Positions 6,744-13,722 of a stretch of 32,108 nt of DNA are shown here, in pieces. Below the pieces are notes generated by a model. The model was not told the origin of the DNA. It did no database searches and worked only from the letters and a program-made list of their open reading frames with translations. This DNA comes from Acidobacteriaceae bacterium (GTDB lineage: Bacteria > Acidobacteriota > Terriglobia > Terriglobales > Acidobacteriaceae): contig PMAT01000028.1 in NCBI GenBank assembly GCA_003152695.1, forward strand, positions 63,498-95,605, in the 5' to 3' direction. Each line of letters opens with the position of its first letter. Positions within the stretch are counted from its first letter, which is position 1. The translations under genes and the position numbers were made by a program.

Positions 6744-7751
6744 CTAGCGCGCGTTCACCAGTCGAATGGTTTCCAGCACCACGTCACCGCTAATCGCCAG
6801 CGATTGCGGACTGAGCTTGTCCACCGTGTCTTGCGGGGTGTGCCAGAAGACATTGTTGTAACCGTAGTCGAGGTCGATGATGTCAACCGCAGGCACGCCG
6901 ATTTTCAGAAGCGGCATGTGGTCGTCTTCGATTGGGGCCTTGTATTGGTAGAAATGCGACTGGTAGCCCAAGTTGGTGGCCGCCTGGTAAACCAGTTCAC
7001 TCAACCACGGCGTCGAATTGGTTTCCTGCTGGATGTCGAGGTCGGCGTCGCCGATCATATCGATGAGGATGAAAGCCTTGATCTTCTTCGCGGTCCCATC
7101 CCGCTGCCATTTCTGCGCCAGATGTCGAGTGCCGTACACGCTATCGGTGTCGGTCCACTTCACGAAGGCCTCTTCCCCGTCGGTCCACACCAGCCAGACA
7201 CTGTAGCCGTCAAGAGTCTTGCCGCGAAATTGGTCCCCAAGCGCGAGCAGCAGCGCCGTTGACGAGCCGCCGTCGTTGGCGCCCACAAAGTTTTTCAGGT
7301 GATAGACCGTATCGTAGTGGCCGGCGACCACAATGATGCCGTCTTTCTTGCCTGGAAACTTGGCAATGATGTTGTTCATCGGGAACGTGCCGACCGGAGT
7401 TTTCGCGGTAAAGGTGTCGTTTTCGACGTCAACTCCCTTGAGCTTCGAATGGATGTACTGCTCCAGCTTGGCATGTGCTGGACTGCCGGGCGGACGCCCA
7501 CCGAACGCGACGATCTCCTTCACGTACTGCATTACGCGGTTGCCGTTGATGTCGGGCTTGGGAGCGGCGCTCCCGGAGTCGGTGAGCGGAGTGACCGCTG
7601 GAGTCGCCAGCGGAGCATTTGTCGTCGCCGCGGGTTTGATCTCGGCAGACGCCTCAGACGGTGTCTGCTTGCTGCATCCCGAGCTGACCCCAGCGACGAG
7701 AACCAGCAAACAAAGAACGAGTGGAGAGAAAGATATTCGGCGGGGCTTCAT
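6744..7751 (-). CDS. M28-family lipoprotein, animal-type glutaminyl-peptide cyclotransferase-like
   Basis: This 335-residue protein has a lipobox (VSSGC, Cys26), then a Ser/Ala/Pro-rich linker to about residue 65, so it is a periplasmic lipoprotein. The catalytic domain has M28 metal sites: GHYDT (His145), GANDGG (Asp160), DGEEAF (Glu193/194) and WHTPQD (His304). Beyond generic M28 peptidases it matches vertebrate glutaminyl cyclase at the active site: DGEEAF..W....S.YGTRH (Trp199), ILIDMIGD (Asp231), IEDDHMP (Asp276/277) and FWHT (Trp303-His304). These correspond to QPCT Glu201/202, Trp207, Asp248, Asp305 and Trp329-His330. It may cyclise N-terminal glutamine to pyroglutamate, or act as an aminopeptidase. 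The ATG has no strong Shine-Dalgarno. Confidence 0.85.
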   Translation of the reverse strand: MKPRRISFSPLVLCLLVLVAGVSSGCSKQTPSEASAEIKPAATTNAPLATPAVTPLTDSGSAAPKPDINGNRVMQYVKEIVAFGGRPPGSPAHAKLEQYIHSKLKGVDVENDTFTAKTPVGTFPMNNIIAKFPGKKDGIIVVAGHYDTVYHLKNFVGANDGGSSTALLLALGDQFRGKTLDGYSVWLVWTDGEEAFVKWTDTDSVYGTRHLAQKWQRDGTAKKIKAFILIDMIGDADLDIQQETNSTPWLSELVYQAATNLGYQSHFYQYKAPIEDDHMPLLKIGVPAVDIIDLDYGYNNVFWHTPQDTVDKLSPQSLAISGDVVLETIRLVNAR

Positions 7752-7782
7752 GCTGACAACATTGTAAATGGCGCGGTGTATC

Positions 7783-7829
7783 TACCACAGAGACACTGAG
7801 AAGATCTTTTTACCACGGAGGCACGGGAG
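7783..7829. repeat. Two-copy TACCAC...CAC direct repeat
   Basis: TACCACAGAGACACTGAG (7783-7800) and TACCACGGAGGCACGGGAG (7811-7829) are related copies 28 bp apart in the gap between yebC's 3' end and the lipoprotein gene. ACCACAGAGACAC-type strings recur between genes of many bacteria, so this looks like a small dispersed repeat and not a regulatory pair. Confidence 0.45.
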
Positions 7830-7856
7830 CGCATAGCGAATATGGTAAATGCTGAG

Positions 7857-7890
7857 CCCTAACAAAACGGGCCGCCCCGAAGAGTGGCCC
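7857..7890 (-). terminator. Rho-independent terminator of yebC with UUCG loop
   Basis: Read on the minus strand, GGGCCACTC-TTCG-GGGCGGCCC forms a 9-pair stem (one A-C mismatch, one G-U) closed by a stable UUCG tetraloop, followed by GTTTTGTT. It starts 30 nt after the yebC stop. It is among the most canonical terminators in the window. Confidence 0.75.
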
Positions 7891-7919
7891 TGATGCCTTG
7901 GCTAGTTGCTAGTTGCTTC

Positions 7920-8666
7920 CTACCCCGCCACTTCCTCCAACTGCTTCTGATCGATATCGAAGTTGGAGTACACGTGCTGCACGTCGTCGGAATCTTCCAG
8001 CGCCTCCAGCAGGCGAATCATGGTGCCGGCCTGATGGCCCTCAAGCTTGGTGTAGGTCTGCGGGACCATGCCGATTTCCGCCACCTCGGGCTTGATGCCG
8101 GCGGCCTTCACCGCTTCCAGCACCGTCTCGTACACCGAAGGATCGGTGAGGATCTCCCAATTGTCGCCATCGTCCTTCAGGTCGTCGGCGCCGGCTTCGA
8201 GGACGACGTTCATCAGGTCGTCTTCCTTGGCCGCCGCCTTGGGGATGATGATGTCGCCCTTCTTGTGGAACATCCACGCCACCGAGCCGGCCTCGCCCAT
8301 GTTGCCGCCATTTTTGGAGAACGCATGCCGCAGTTCGCTGACCGTGCGGTTGCGATTGTCGGTGGAGACTTCCACCAGGATGGCGACGCCGCCCGGACCG
8401 TAGCCTTCGAAGGTGATTTCCTCGTACGAAATCCCGGGCAATTCGCCGGTACCGCGCTGGATGGCGCGCTTGATGTTGTCGGCTGGCATGTTTTCCGCCT
8501 TGGCCGCCGCCACCGCGCCGCGCAGCCGGGGGTTCTTCTCAGCATCGCCACCGTTCTTGGCCGCGATGGTGATTTCCTTTATCAAGCGAGTGAAAATCTT
8601 GCCGCGCTTGGCATCCAGCGCGCCCTTCTTGTGTTTGATGGTTGCCCATTTGGAATGGCCGGACAT
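7920..8666 (-). CDS. yebC: YebC/PmpR family protein (TACO1 homologue)
   Basis: This 248-residue protein starts [28 protein letters not shown] in the family's usual form (MSGHSKW...KHKK...DAKRGKxFTK) and has [12 protein letters not shown] near residue 88. Full-length YebC has three domains; the length fits. Members were annotated as transcriptional regulators (PmpR), and TACO1/YebC proteins are now also linked to translation, helping ribosomes through difficult stretches such as polyproline. Here no ruvC neighbour is present, although yebC-ruvC linkage is common. A strong intrinsic terminator follows, and an extended -10 promoter lies 118 bp upstream, so it is probably monocistronic. Confidence 0.95.
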   Translation of the reverse strand: MSGHSKWATIKHKKGALDAKRGKIFTRLIKEITIAAKNGGDAEKNPRLRGAVAAAKAENMPADNIKRAIQRGTGELPGISYEEITFEGYGPGGVAILVEVSTDNRNRTVSELRHAFSKNGGNMGEAGSVAWMFHKKGDIIIPKAAAKEDDLMNVVLEAGADDLKDDGDNWEILTDPSVYETVLEAVKAAGIKPEVAEIGMVPQTYTKLEGHQAGTMIRLLEALEDSDDVQHVYSNFDIDQKQLEEVAG

Positions 8667-8783
8667 GGAGAGACCTCAGATCTTGAATAAATTCGGATGG
8701 CTACCGATGGATGCCCCGCCCCTTCCGCGAATGAAGCGACACTTCCGCTTCGAATCGAGCGGAGAAAGAGCAGGCAAATTGAG

Positions 8784-8814
8784 ATTATATCACCGCCAAC
8801 AATGCGGTTTTCAA
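8784..8814 (-). promoter_or_regulatory. Probable yebC promoter with a dyad in a 19-bp spacer
   Basis: On the minus strand, TTGAAA (8814-8809) and TATAAT (8789-8784, extended by TGA) are separated by 19 bp. The spacer holds an inverted repeat, ACCGC-N7-GCGGT (plus-strand 8792-8796 and 8804-8808). The extended -10 is strong evidence of a promoter; the operator reading is inference. Confidence 0.6.
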
Positions 8815-8893
8815 GGAGATAACGAGCCATGGCCAAGCAGTTCCCGTCTCGGCTGGGGGTCAGAAGCTGCCGAGGCTCCTACCAGCCCACGAT

Positions 8894-10129
8894 CTATTGA
8901 CCCAAGTACCGGGCTAACTTAAAGCCAGAATCGCCACCAGAGTTTGCGAAACTGCCAACTGCAACGATTTTGCCGTCCGACTGAATAGCGAGACCGTTGG
9001 CAGCGAGCGCAGTAGTTCCGAAAGAGGTAGTCACGGTACCGTTGGTTCCGAATGTAGGGTCGAGTTGACCTGCGGCTGTGTAGCGAGCCAGCGCAAGCAC
9101 CTGTGGCGTATGAGGTACGGATGCGGTTCCCAAAATCACAATATCGCCACTCGACTGAACGCCTAACCCCGAGGTTACGATGGTGGAAAATCTGGCGACA
9201 GGAGTGACAATTCCGCCGTGACTGCCGAACTGCGCATCGGTGGCGCCGACGGCCTGATAACCAGACACGGCAAATCCAATCGGTCCCCTAACGCTGTTGC
9301 TAAGATTACCGCCGACCAGGAACTCTCCGTTACCCAGAAGAAGCAAGGTGTTCGCAGGTCCGGTGGTGCCCAACTGGCCGCTAATTGCGAAGGTCGTGTC
9401 CAGACTGCCATTCGAGTTATACCGGCTGACGAAGCCGCTGGTTGGGAAAAAAGACGCAGACGTAACCAGCATCTTCCCGTTGGGAAGAAGCGCCAGCGCG
9501 TTGGCCAGATCGCCATTAAGAACGTGCGCCTGGCCTCCGGTCCCAAAGCTGGAGTCTAGCTGGCCATTCGGTAAAAGACGTACCAGTTCCCCGTCGGCGA
9601 CTAGGATCTTACCGTCCGGCTGGACAACCACACCGCTTGGCACCTCTACAGTGACAACCCCTGTTGTCACAACCCCGCCGGTCCCGAACATGGGATCAAG
9701 AGTCCCGTTAGAGGAGAACCGGACTACGACAATCCCGGCACTACCACCGAAACCACCAATATTAAAACCTACGCCTACAATTTTCCCGTCCGGCTGGAGA
9801 GTTATGGCCGAAGGGAAGGTTAGTCCGGACACGGTCGCAATACCGGCGTTGCCGAATCCAGTGTCCAGGCTGCCATCCGTATTGTAACGAACGACCGCTA
9901 AAACTGTGCTGCCGGGGCTCGTGACTCCGCCGAAGACGACGATTTTCCCGTCCGGCTGAATCGTAACCGCAGCAGCGGAGGCAGTGTGAGCTCCGAAGTC
10001 TGTGGTTACGATGCCGCCTTGGCCAAATGTCGGATCGAGGTGGCCAGCCTGTGCAGCGGTCTGCTGGGCAGCAATGAGTAGGATTGAGAAAATCAACAAC
10101 GACGCCCGGTTCAATGTCGTACCGTTCAT
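8894..10129 (-). CDS. Secreted delta-60 repeat protein
   Basis: This 411-residue protein has a signal peptide (about 1-28, LLIFSILLIAAQQTAAQA) followed by seven or so copies of the delta-60 repeat. Each copy has LDxxFGxxG...T then, about 25 residues later, QPDGKI(V/L)V; examples are DPTFGQGGIVTT, DTGFGNAGIATV, DSSFGTGGQAHV and DPTFGTNGTVTT. The fold is thought to be beta-propeller-like, usually in exported or surface proteins of delta-proteobacteria, Acidobacteria and relatives. No enzymatic motif is seen and the function is unknown. The start is set by AGGAGG 9 nt upstream. A PHO-box-like array lies 97 bp beyond the start, in the opposite orientation. Confidence 0.88.
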   Translation of the reverse strand: MNGTTLNRASLLIFSILLIAAQQTAAQAGHLDPTFGQGGIVTTDFGAHTASAAAVTIQPDGKIVVFGGVTSPGSTVLAVVRYNTDGSLDTGFGNAGIATVSGLTFPSAITLQPDGKIVGVGFNIGGFGGSAGIVVVRFSSNGTLDPMFGTGGVVTTGVVTVEVPSGVVVQPDGKILVADGELVRLLPNGQLDSSFGTGGQAHVLNGDLANALALLPNGKMLVTSASFFPTSGFVSRYNSNGSLDTTFAISGQLGTTGPANTLLLLGNGEFLVGGNLSNSVRGPIGFAVSGYQAVGATDAQFGSHGGIVTPVARFSTIVTSGLGVQSSGDIVILGTASVPHTPQVLALARYTAAGQLDPTFGTNGTVTTSFGTTALAANGLAIQSDGKIVAVGSFANSGGDSGFKLARYLGQ

Positions 10130-10225
10130 AATGCTTTCCTCCTAATTAGCTTGATCGCCCCCGAGCCATAAGCAGCAGACGAAAGGGTTTTCTGTCGGCA
10201 AGCCTAATGCCCCGTGGGCAGGAAG

Positions 10226-10285
10226 TTGTCAGGGGATTGTCACCGGGCTGTCAAAAGACCGTCAATATTTTGTGGCGTCTGTCAT
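10226..10285 (+). promoter_or_regulatory. PHO-box-like array of 7-mers at 11-bp period
   Basis: TTGTCAG (10226), TTGTCAC (10237), CTGTCAA (10248) and CCGTCAA (10259) follow each other at exactly 11 bp, with a degenerate TTGTGGC in phase at 10270 and an exact CTGTCAT out of phase at 10279. The PHO box bound by PhoB is two CTGTCAT direct repeats at an 11-bp period, so this looks like an array for an OmpR/PhoB-family response regulator. It reads toward the MFS gene but is nearer (97 bp) to the divergent delta-60 gene. Confidence 0.5.
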
Positions 10286-10300
10286 TCACCTTAGCCGCGT

Positions 10301-10334
10301 GCCCCATCCTTTCGCCTCTTTTGCGAAAGGGTGG
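10301..10334. repeat. Hairpin repeat, copy 1 (CCTTTCGC/GCGAAAGG)
   Basis: CCATCCTTTCGC (10304-10315) pairs with GCGAAAGGGTGG (10323-10334) in a 12-bp stem with one G-U and a 7-nt loop. Its reverse complement resembles the hairpin at 11853-11893 (CCACCCTT...GCGAA..ATG.GGCAC), so it appears to be a dispersed palindromic repeat family. Confidence 0.6.
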
Positions 10335-10395
10335 AAACAGAGCCGAAACCACACGCGAAGCGTGGGCACCGGGTTAAATGCTCCTCCCCACCCCG

Positions 10396-10539
10396 TGTCA
10401 TTCTGAGCGAAGCGAGGTCGCCCGCCGCGGCGGACGATCGAGCGCAGTCGAAGAACCCCTACTCTGCGGAGAATCCTCGCGCCCATAGGGGTCCTTCGAC
10501 TCGTCGGTCGCCGCGGCGACCTCCTCGCTCAGGATGACA
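10396..10539. repeat. 144-bp long inverted-repeat element (REP/MITE-like)
   Basis: The ends are TGTCATTCTGAGCGA (10396) and TCGCTCAGGATGACA (ending 10539), imperfect reverse complements. Similarity continues inward (AGGTCGCC / GGCGACCT, CAGTCGAAGAACCCCTA / TAGGGGTCCTTCGACT) almost to the centre. It encodes no transposase and has no obvious target-site duplication. Strings of this kind (GTCATTCTGAGCGAAGCGAGG, GTCGAAGAA) are common dispersed repeats in acidobacterial genomes to my knowledge. Confidence 0.75.
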
Positions 10540-10613
10540 AGCGTTATTGCTGAATGCTGAAAGCGGTTCCCGTGCGAAGATAGAGTACGGGACGCCAGAG
10601 ACACCTAGACCAC

Positions 10614-11831
10614 ATGCAAACGTCAACCTTGCGCAGGATCTTCAAAGCATTTCACTATCGCGATTTCCGTTTGATGTGGTTCGGCGCCTGCACGTCCAGC
10701 ATCGGCACCTGGATGCAGATCGTGGCGCAGGGCTGGCTCATCTATCGCCTGAGCCATTCCGCGTTCCTGCTCGCGCTCGACCAGTTTCTGGGCGGCATCC
10801 CCATCTTCCTGTTCTCGCTGATCGGCGGGGTGGTGGCCGACCGGATTGAGCGACGCAAGGTGTTGCTCGCCTCCCAGTATGTGCAGATGGCAAGCGCGAC
10901 CATCCTCACGGTTCTGGTCGCCAACGGACTGACGCACGTCTGGCCCATCCTCTGTCTGTCGTTTATGTCCGGCTTCGCGCAAGCTTTTGGCGGTCCGGCG
11001 TACTCGGCGCTGATACCCACGCTGGTGGACCGTGAGGACATGCCCAACGCCATTGCGCTGAATTCGATTCAGTTCAACCTGGCGGTAACGATTGGCCCGG
11101 CGCTGGCCGGCATCGCTCTGGCAAAGGTGGGCGAGACGTGGTGCTTCGGCTTGAACGCACTTTCTTTTTTGGCGCCCATCGTTTCGCTGTTGCTGATCAC
11201 AACCCGCTTTCTGCCGGCGCCTACCACCGAGTCGATGTTCACCAGCTTGAAGGAGGGCATCAAGTTCGTTCGCAAGCAGGGCTCCATGGAAGCGCTGATT
11301 GTGCTGGCGTTCTGCATGACCGCGCTGGCCATGCCAATGCGCACGTATATTCCGGTGTTCGTGAAAGACATCTTCCAGCGCGGCCCCGGCACTTACGGCA
11401 ATCTGCTTTCGCTCATGGGAGTGGGTTCGATCTGCGGCTCGCTGGGGGTTGCAGCGATGGGCAACATGCGCCGTAAAGGACGGTTTGCCATCACCGGACT
11501 CATTTGTCTGGGCGCCGCGATCGCAGTCTTTTCCCTCTCAAGATCATTGCCGTTGAGCTATGCCTCGCTGGTGATCGTGGGCGCTTCCATGATGGCTGTG
11601 TTCGCGACTGTGACTTCGCTGGTACAGTTGATTACCACCCACGAAATGCGCGGCCGCGTCATGAGCGTGTACAACTGTGCGTTCCGTGGAGGCATGCCCA
11701 TGGGAAATCTGCTGTCAGGTTGGCTCGTCCCGGTATTTTCGGCACCCTTGGTGCTGAGCGTGAACGGAATACTGCTGATTGTAATGGCGCTGTACTTTCT
11801 CCTGGTGCAACGGCGTGTGGCCGCGCTGTGA
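10614..11831 (+). CDS. MFS transporter (MFS_3 / EntS-like)
   Basis: This 405-residue inner-membrane protein has ten to twelve hydrophobic helices. The first loop carries GGVVADRIERRKVLL (about residues 71-85), the MFS A-motif equivalent (GxxaDRxxRR). The N-terminus RDFRLMWFGACTSSIGTWMQIVAQGWLIY is characteristic of the MFS_3 group, which includes the enterobactin exporter EntS and related multidrug-type exporters. EMRGRVMSVY (about 345-354) is the second-half counterpart. The substrate cannot be read from sequence. No clear Shine-Dalgarno precedes the ATG. It converges with the VOC-family gene 116 bp away, with a hairpin between. Confidence 0.88.
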   Translation: MQTSTLRRIFKAFHYRDFRLMWFGACTSSIGTWMQIVAQGWLIYRLSHSAFLLALDQFLGGIPIFLFSLIGGVVADRIERRKVLLASQYVQMASATILTVLVANGLTHVWPILCLSFMSGFAQAFGGPAYSALIPTLVDREDMPNAIALNSIQFNLAVTIGPALAGIALAKVGETWCFGLNALSFLAPIVSLLLITTRFLPAPTTESMFTSLKEGIKFVRKQGSMEALIVLAFCMTALAMPMRTYIPVFVKDIFQRGPGTYGNLLSLMGVGSICGSLGVAAMGNMRRKGRFAITGLICLGAAIAVFSLSRSLPLSYASLVIVGASMMAVFATVTSLVQLITTHEMRGRVMSVYNCAFRGGMPMGNLLSGWLVPVFSAPLVLSVNGILLIVMALYFLLVQRRVAAL

Positions 11832-11852
11832 TGGCCCAGTTCAACGTTCGTT

Positions 11853-11893
11853 CCCACCCTTCGCGCCAAGCCCCGCGCGAAGAATGAGGCACC
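11853..11893. repeat. Hairpin repeat, copy 2, between convergent genes
   Basis: CTTCGCGC (11859-11866) and GCGCGAAG (11875-11882) form a perfect 8-bp stem with an 8-nt loop, flanked by CCCACC and GAGGCACC. The flanks and arms match the reverse complement of the 10301-10334 hairpin. Sitting between the convergent MFS and VOC genes, it could also serve as a bidirectional terminator. Confidence 0.55.
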
Positions 11894-11947
11894 CGAGCGC
11901 GGCCGCATCGCATGCAAATCGCCGATCCCTTCGACAGCCCAGATGAG

Positions 11948-12409
11948 CTATTTCGCCTTGTCGGCTCCGGCCTGCTTCTTCGCCAGCTCGCTATAGCGGC
12001 GCTCGATCTCCTCCGGCGAGACGTCCTCGACATGGGTAGCAACCCACCACTGATTGCCCAGAGAATCCTCGACGCCGCCGCTGCGATCGCCATAGGCCTG
12101 GTTCGTCGGCTCGTGAATGGGCTTTCCCCCAGCTTCAACCGCGCGCTTGTACACCGCGTCCACATCTTCGACGTACAGGTAAAACATGGCCGGCATGGGC
12201 TTCCACTGGTCGCGGGCCTGGCCGATCATGAGCATCGAGTTGCCCACGCGCACCTCGGCATGGCTGACTTTGCCCTTGTCGTCTTTGTGGCGGTAGGTTT
12301 CCTCGCCGCTAAAGGCCTTCTTCAGGAAATCGATCTGCGCCTCCGCGTCCGCCACCACCAGGTAGGGCGTGACAGCGTGGTAGCCGTCCGGAATTGGTTT
12401 GACTGCCAT
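11948..12409 (-). CDS. VOC-superfamily (glyoxalase/PhnB-like) protein
   Basis: This 153-residue cytoplasmic protein has the paired beta-alpha-beta-beta-beta layout of the vicinal-oxygen-chelate fold, PhnB-like subgroup: YLVVADAEAQIDFLKKAF (about 16-33), HAEVRVGNSMLMIGQA (50-65), MFYLYVEDVDAVYKRAVEAG (75-94) and YGDRSGGVEDSLGNQWWVAT (106-125). The GD(R)xGxxxDPxGxxWxxAT ending is the usual signature. A charged tail (EEIERRYSELAKKQAGADKAK) follows. The substrate is unknown; members range from antibiotic resistance to lyase activities, and His/Glu metal ligands cannot be assigned safely. GAGGAG precedes the ATG. It is divergent from folK. Confidence 0.87.
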   Translation of the reverse strand: MAVKPIPDGYHAVTPYLVVADAEAQIDFLKKAFSGEETYRHKDDKGKVSHAEVRVGNSMLMIGQARDQWKPMPAMFYLYVEDVDAVYKRAVEAGGKPIHEPTNQAYGDRSGGVEDSLGNQWWVATHVEDVSPEEIERRYSELAKKQAGADKAK

Positions 12410-12562
12410 GATTTTTTCTCCTCACCAAGTTGAAATTACCGTTGCCGGTATTGTGCCCGAAGGTTTTTGGGCATTTTACACAAGAATAGGGACCTTTTCC
12501 GCCTACGCCCGCGAACCCTCCATGCAACTACGCAGCCGATTCAATCGCGCTAACATACAGGC

Positions 12563-13054
12563 GTGGAAAAGACCGTCTATCTTTCGCTGGGCTCCAACGT
12601 GGGCGACCGCGAGGCCAACCTACGCACCGCGATTGAGAAGCTCGCCGACCTCGGTGAAGTGATGGCGGTGTCGTCGTTCTACGAGACGGAGCCGATGGAG
12701 TTCACGGCACAGCCGTGGTTTCTCAACTGTGCAGTGGCGCTGTGCACCGAATTGATGCCGAAGCTGTTTCTGTCGAAGACGCTGGCCATTGAGCAGCAGA
12801 TGGGCCGCCGTCGCATCCAGCCGAAGGGTCCTCGCGCTATTGATATCGACATTCTGCTCTTCGGAAATTCCGTCATCCACGCGCCGCAATTGGATGTGCC
12901 CCACATTGCCATGCACGAACGGCGATTCGTTCTCGAGCCGCTGGCTGAGATCGCGCCCGAGGTGCGGCATCCCATCTTCAAGCGCACCGTCCGCGAGATG
13001 CTGCAGGCGCTCCCCCACAATGTGGGACAAGTCAGAAATGTCAGCGGCGGCTAG
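12563..13054 (+). CDS. folK: 2-amino-4-hydroxy-6-hydroxymethyldihydropteridine pyrophosphokinase (HPPK)
   Basis: This 163-residue enzyme transfers pyrophosphate from ATP to 6-hydroxymethyl-dihydropterin in folate synthesis. Motifs: LSLGSNVGDREANL (7-20), SFYETEP (38-44), QPWFLNCAVAL (50-60), GPRAIDIDILLFG (89-101, the Mg-binding DxDxL pair) and VPHIAMHERRFVLEPLAEI (about 112-130). Length is normal. The GTG start has no good Shine-Dalgarno, and a -10-like TAACAT ends only 6 nt before it, so a leaderless mRNA is possible but unproven. No folP or folB is adjacent. Confidence 0.94.
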   Translation: MEKTVYLSLGSNVGDREANLRTAIEKLADLGEVMAVSSFYETEPMEFTAQPWFLNCAVALCTELMPKLFLSKTLAIEQQMGRRRIQPKGPRAIDIDILLFGNSVIHAPQLDVPHIAMHERRFVLEPLAEIAPEVRHPIFKRTVREMLQALPHNVGQVRNVSGG

Positions 13055-13065
13055 GAGCAAAAGGT

Positions 13066-13722
13066 CTAGGGCTTGCCGATCTGGGGCGCCCATTTTTTCG
13101 TGTGAACACCCTTCTCAAATACAGTAACGCTATCGTAAAAGTGCATCGATAGCGTGGCCCGTGTGAATTCGGTAGGTGCCAGCGCTCCTCGACTGTGGTC
13201 GGCATTCAACTCATCGAGCAGGTTCTTGCTTAGCTCGATGAAGGTTGTCGGTTTCCGCAGACCGCCTTCATACTCCTCCCAGTACGCCGTATGAAGGTCT
13301 TCCACCATGTAAACGCCGTTCTTGGCGACCCGCGGATAAAGGAATTGGAAGCTTGCAATGACGTGACTCATAACATGGCTACCATCGTCCAGGACAATGT
13401 CTGGCGCTCCGAACTCAGCGATTACGTTCTCCAGGAATTGCCGGTCCTGCTGTGCCCCAATGCGGATCTCGATCTGGTCTTCTTCGAATTCCTTGCACTC
13501 GGGAAGAATGTCAATCCCGACGATGCGCGCGTGCGGGCCAAAATATCTCTTCCACATTTGCAGGGAGCCGCCCCGGCCGCAGCCGATTTCGATGAACGTC
13601 ACGGGCTTGTAAACGAAGTCCCGAAAGTGGCGTTCGTAAATGGGGAAATAATGCTTCCACTTGTGGATCAGCCTGCCATCGTTAGTTAAGAAAGACGACC
13701 ACAGATTCAACGCATCCTCCAT
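13066..13722 (-). CDS. Class I SAM-dependent methyltransferase (MycE/TylE-like sugar O-methyltransferase group)
   Basis: This 218-residue protein has a SAM-binding EIGCGRGGS (45-53), an acidic strand-2 end in VGIDI (68-72), and LDDGSHVMSHVIASFQFLYP (111-130) followed by GVYMVEDLHTAYW (136-148). The DDGSH...EDLHTxYW pattern is that of metal-dependent macrolide sugar O-methyltransferases such as MycE/TylE, where Asp residues and EDL bind Mg2+. The actual acceptor is unknown and could be a glycan or small molecule. It follows the cupin gene with a 1-nt overlap (TAATG), so the two are translationally coupled. The 3' end stops 11 nt short of folK, with which it converges. Confidence 0.8.
   Translation of the reverse strand: MEDALNLWSSFLTNDGRLIHKWKHYFPIYERHFRDFVYKPVTFIEIGCGRGGSLQMWKRYFGPHARIVGIDILPECKEFEEDQIEIRIGAQQDRQFLENVIAEFGAPDIVLDDGSHVMSHVIASFQFLYPRVAKNGVYMVEDLHTAYWEEYEGGLRKPTTFIELSKNLLDELNADHSRGALAPTEFTRATLSMHFYDSVTVFEKGVHTKKWAPQIGKP

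Larger units (their letters stand above)
10130..10613. other. 484-bp repeat-rich intergenic region
   Basis: No gene is seen. From left to right it holds the Shine-Dalgarno of the delta-60 gene, an 11-bp-period TGTCA array (10226-10285), a CCTTTCGC hairpin repeat (10301-10334) and a 144-bp inverted-repeat element (10396-10539). The remaining 70 bp before the MFS gene hold no recognisable promoter. Confidence 0.7.

Noticed and set aside
8815-8893. Intrinsic terminator for the delta-60 gene
   Set aside because: GGCTGG/CCAGCC can pair across a long loop, but there is no T-tract and the loop is too large to call.
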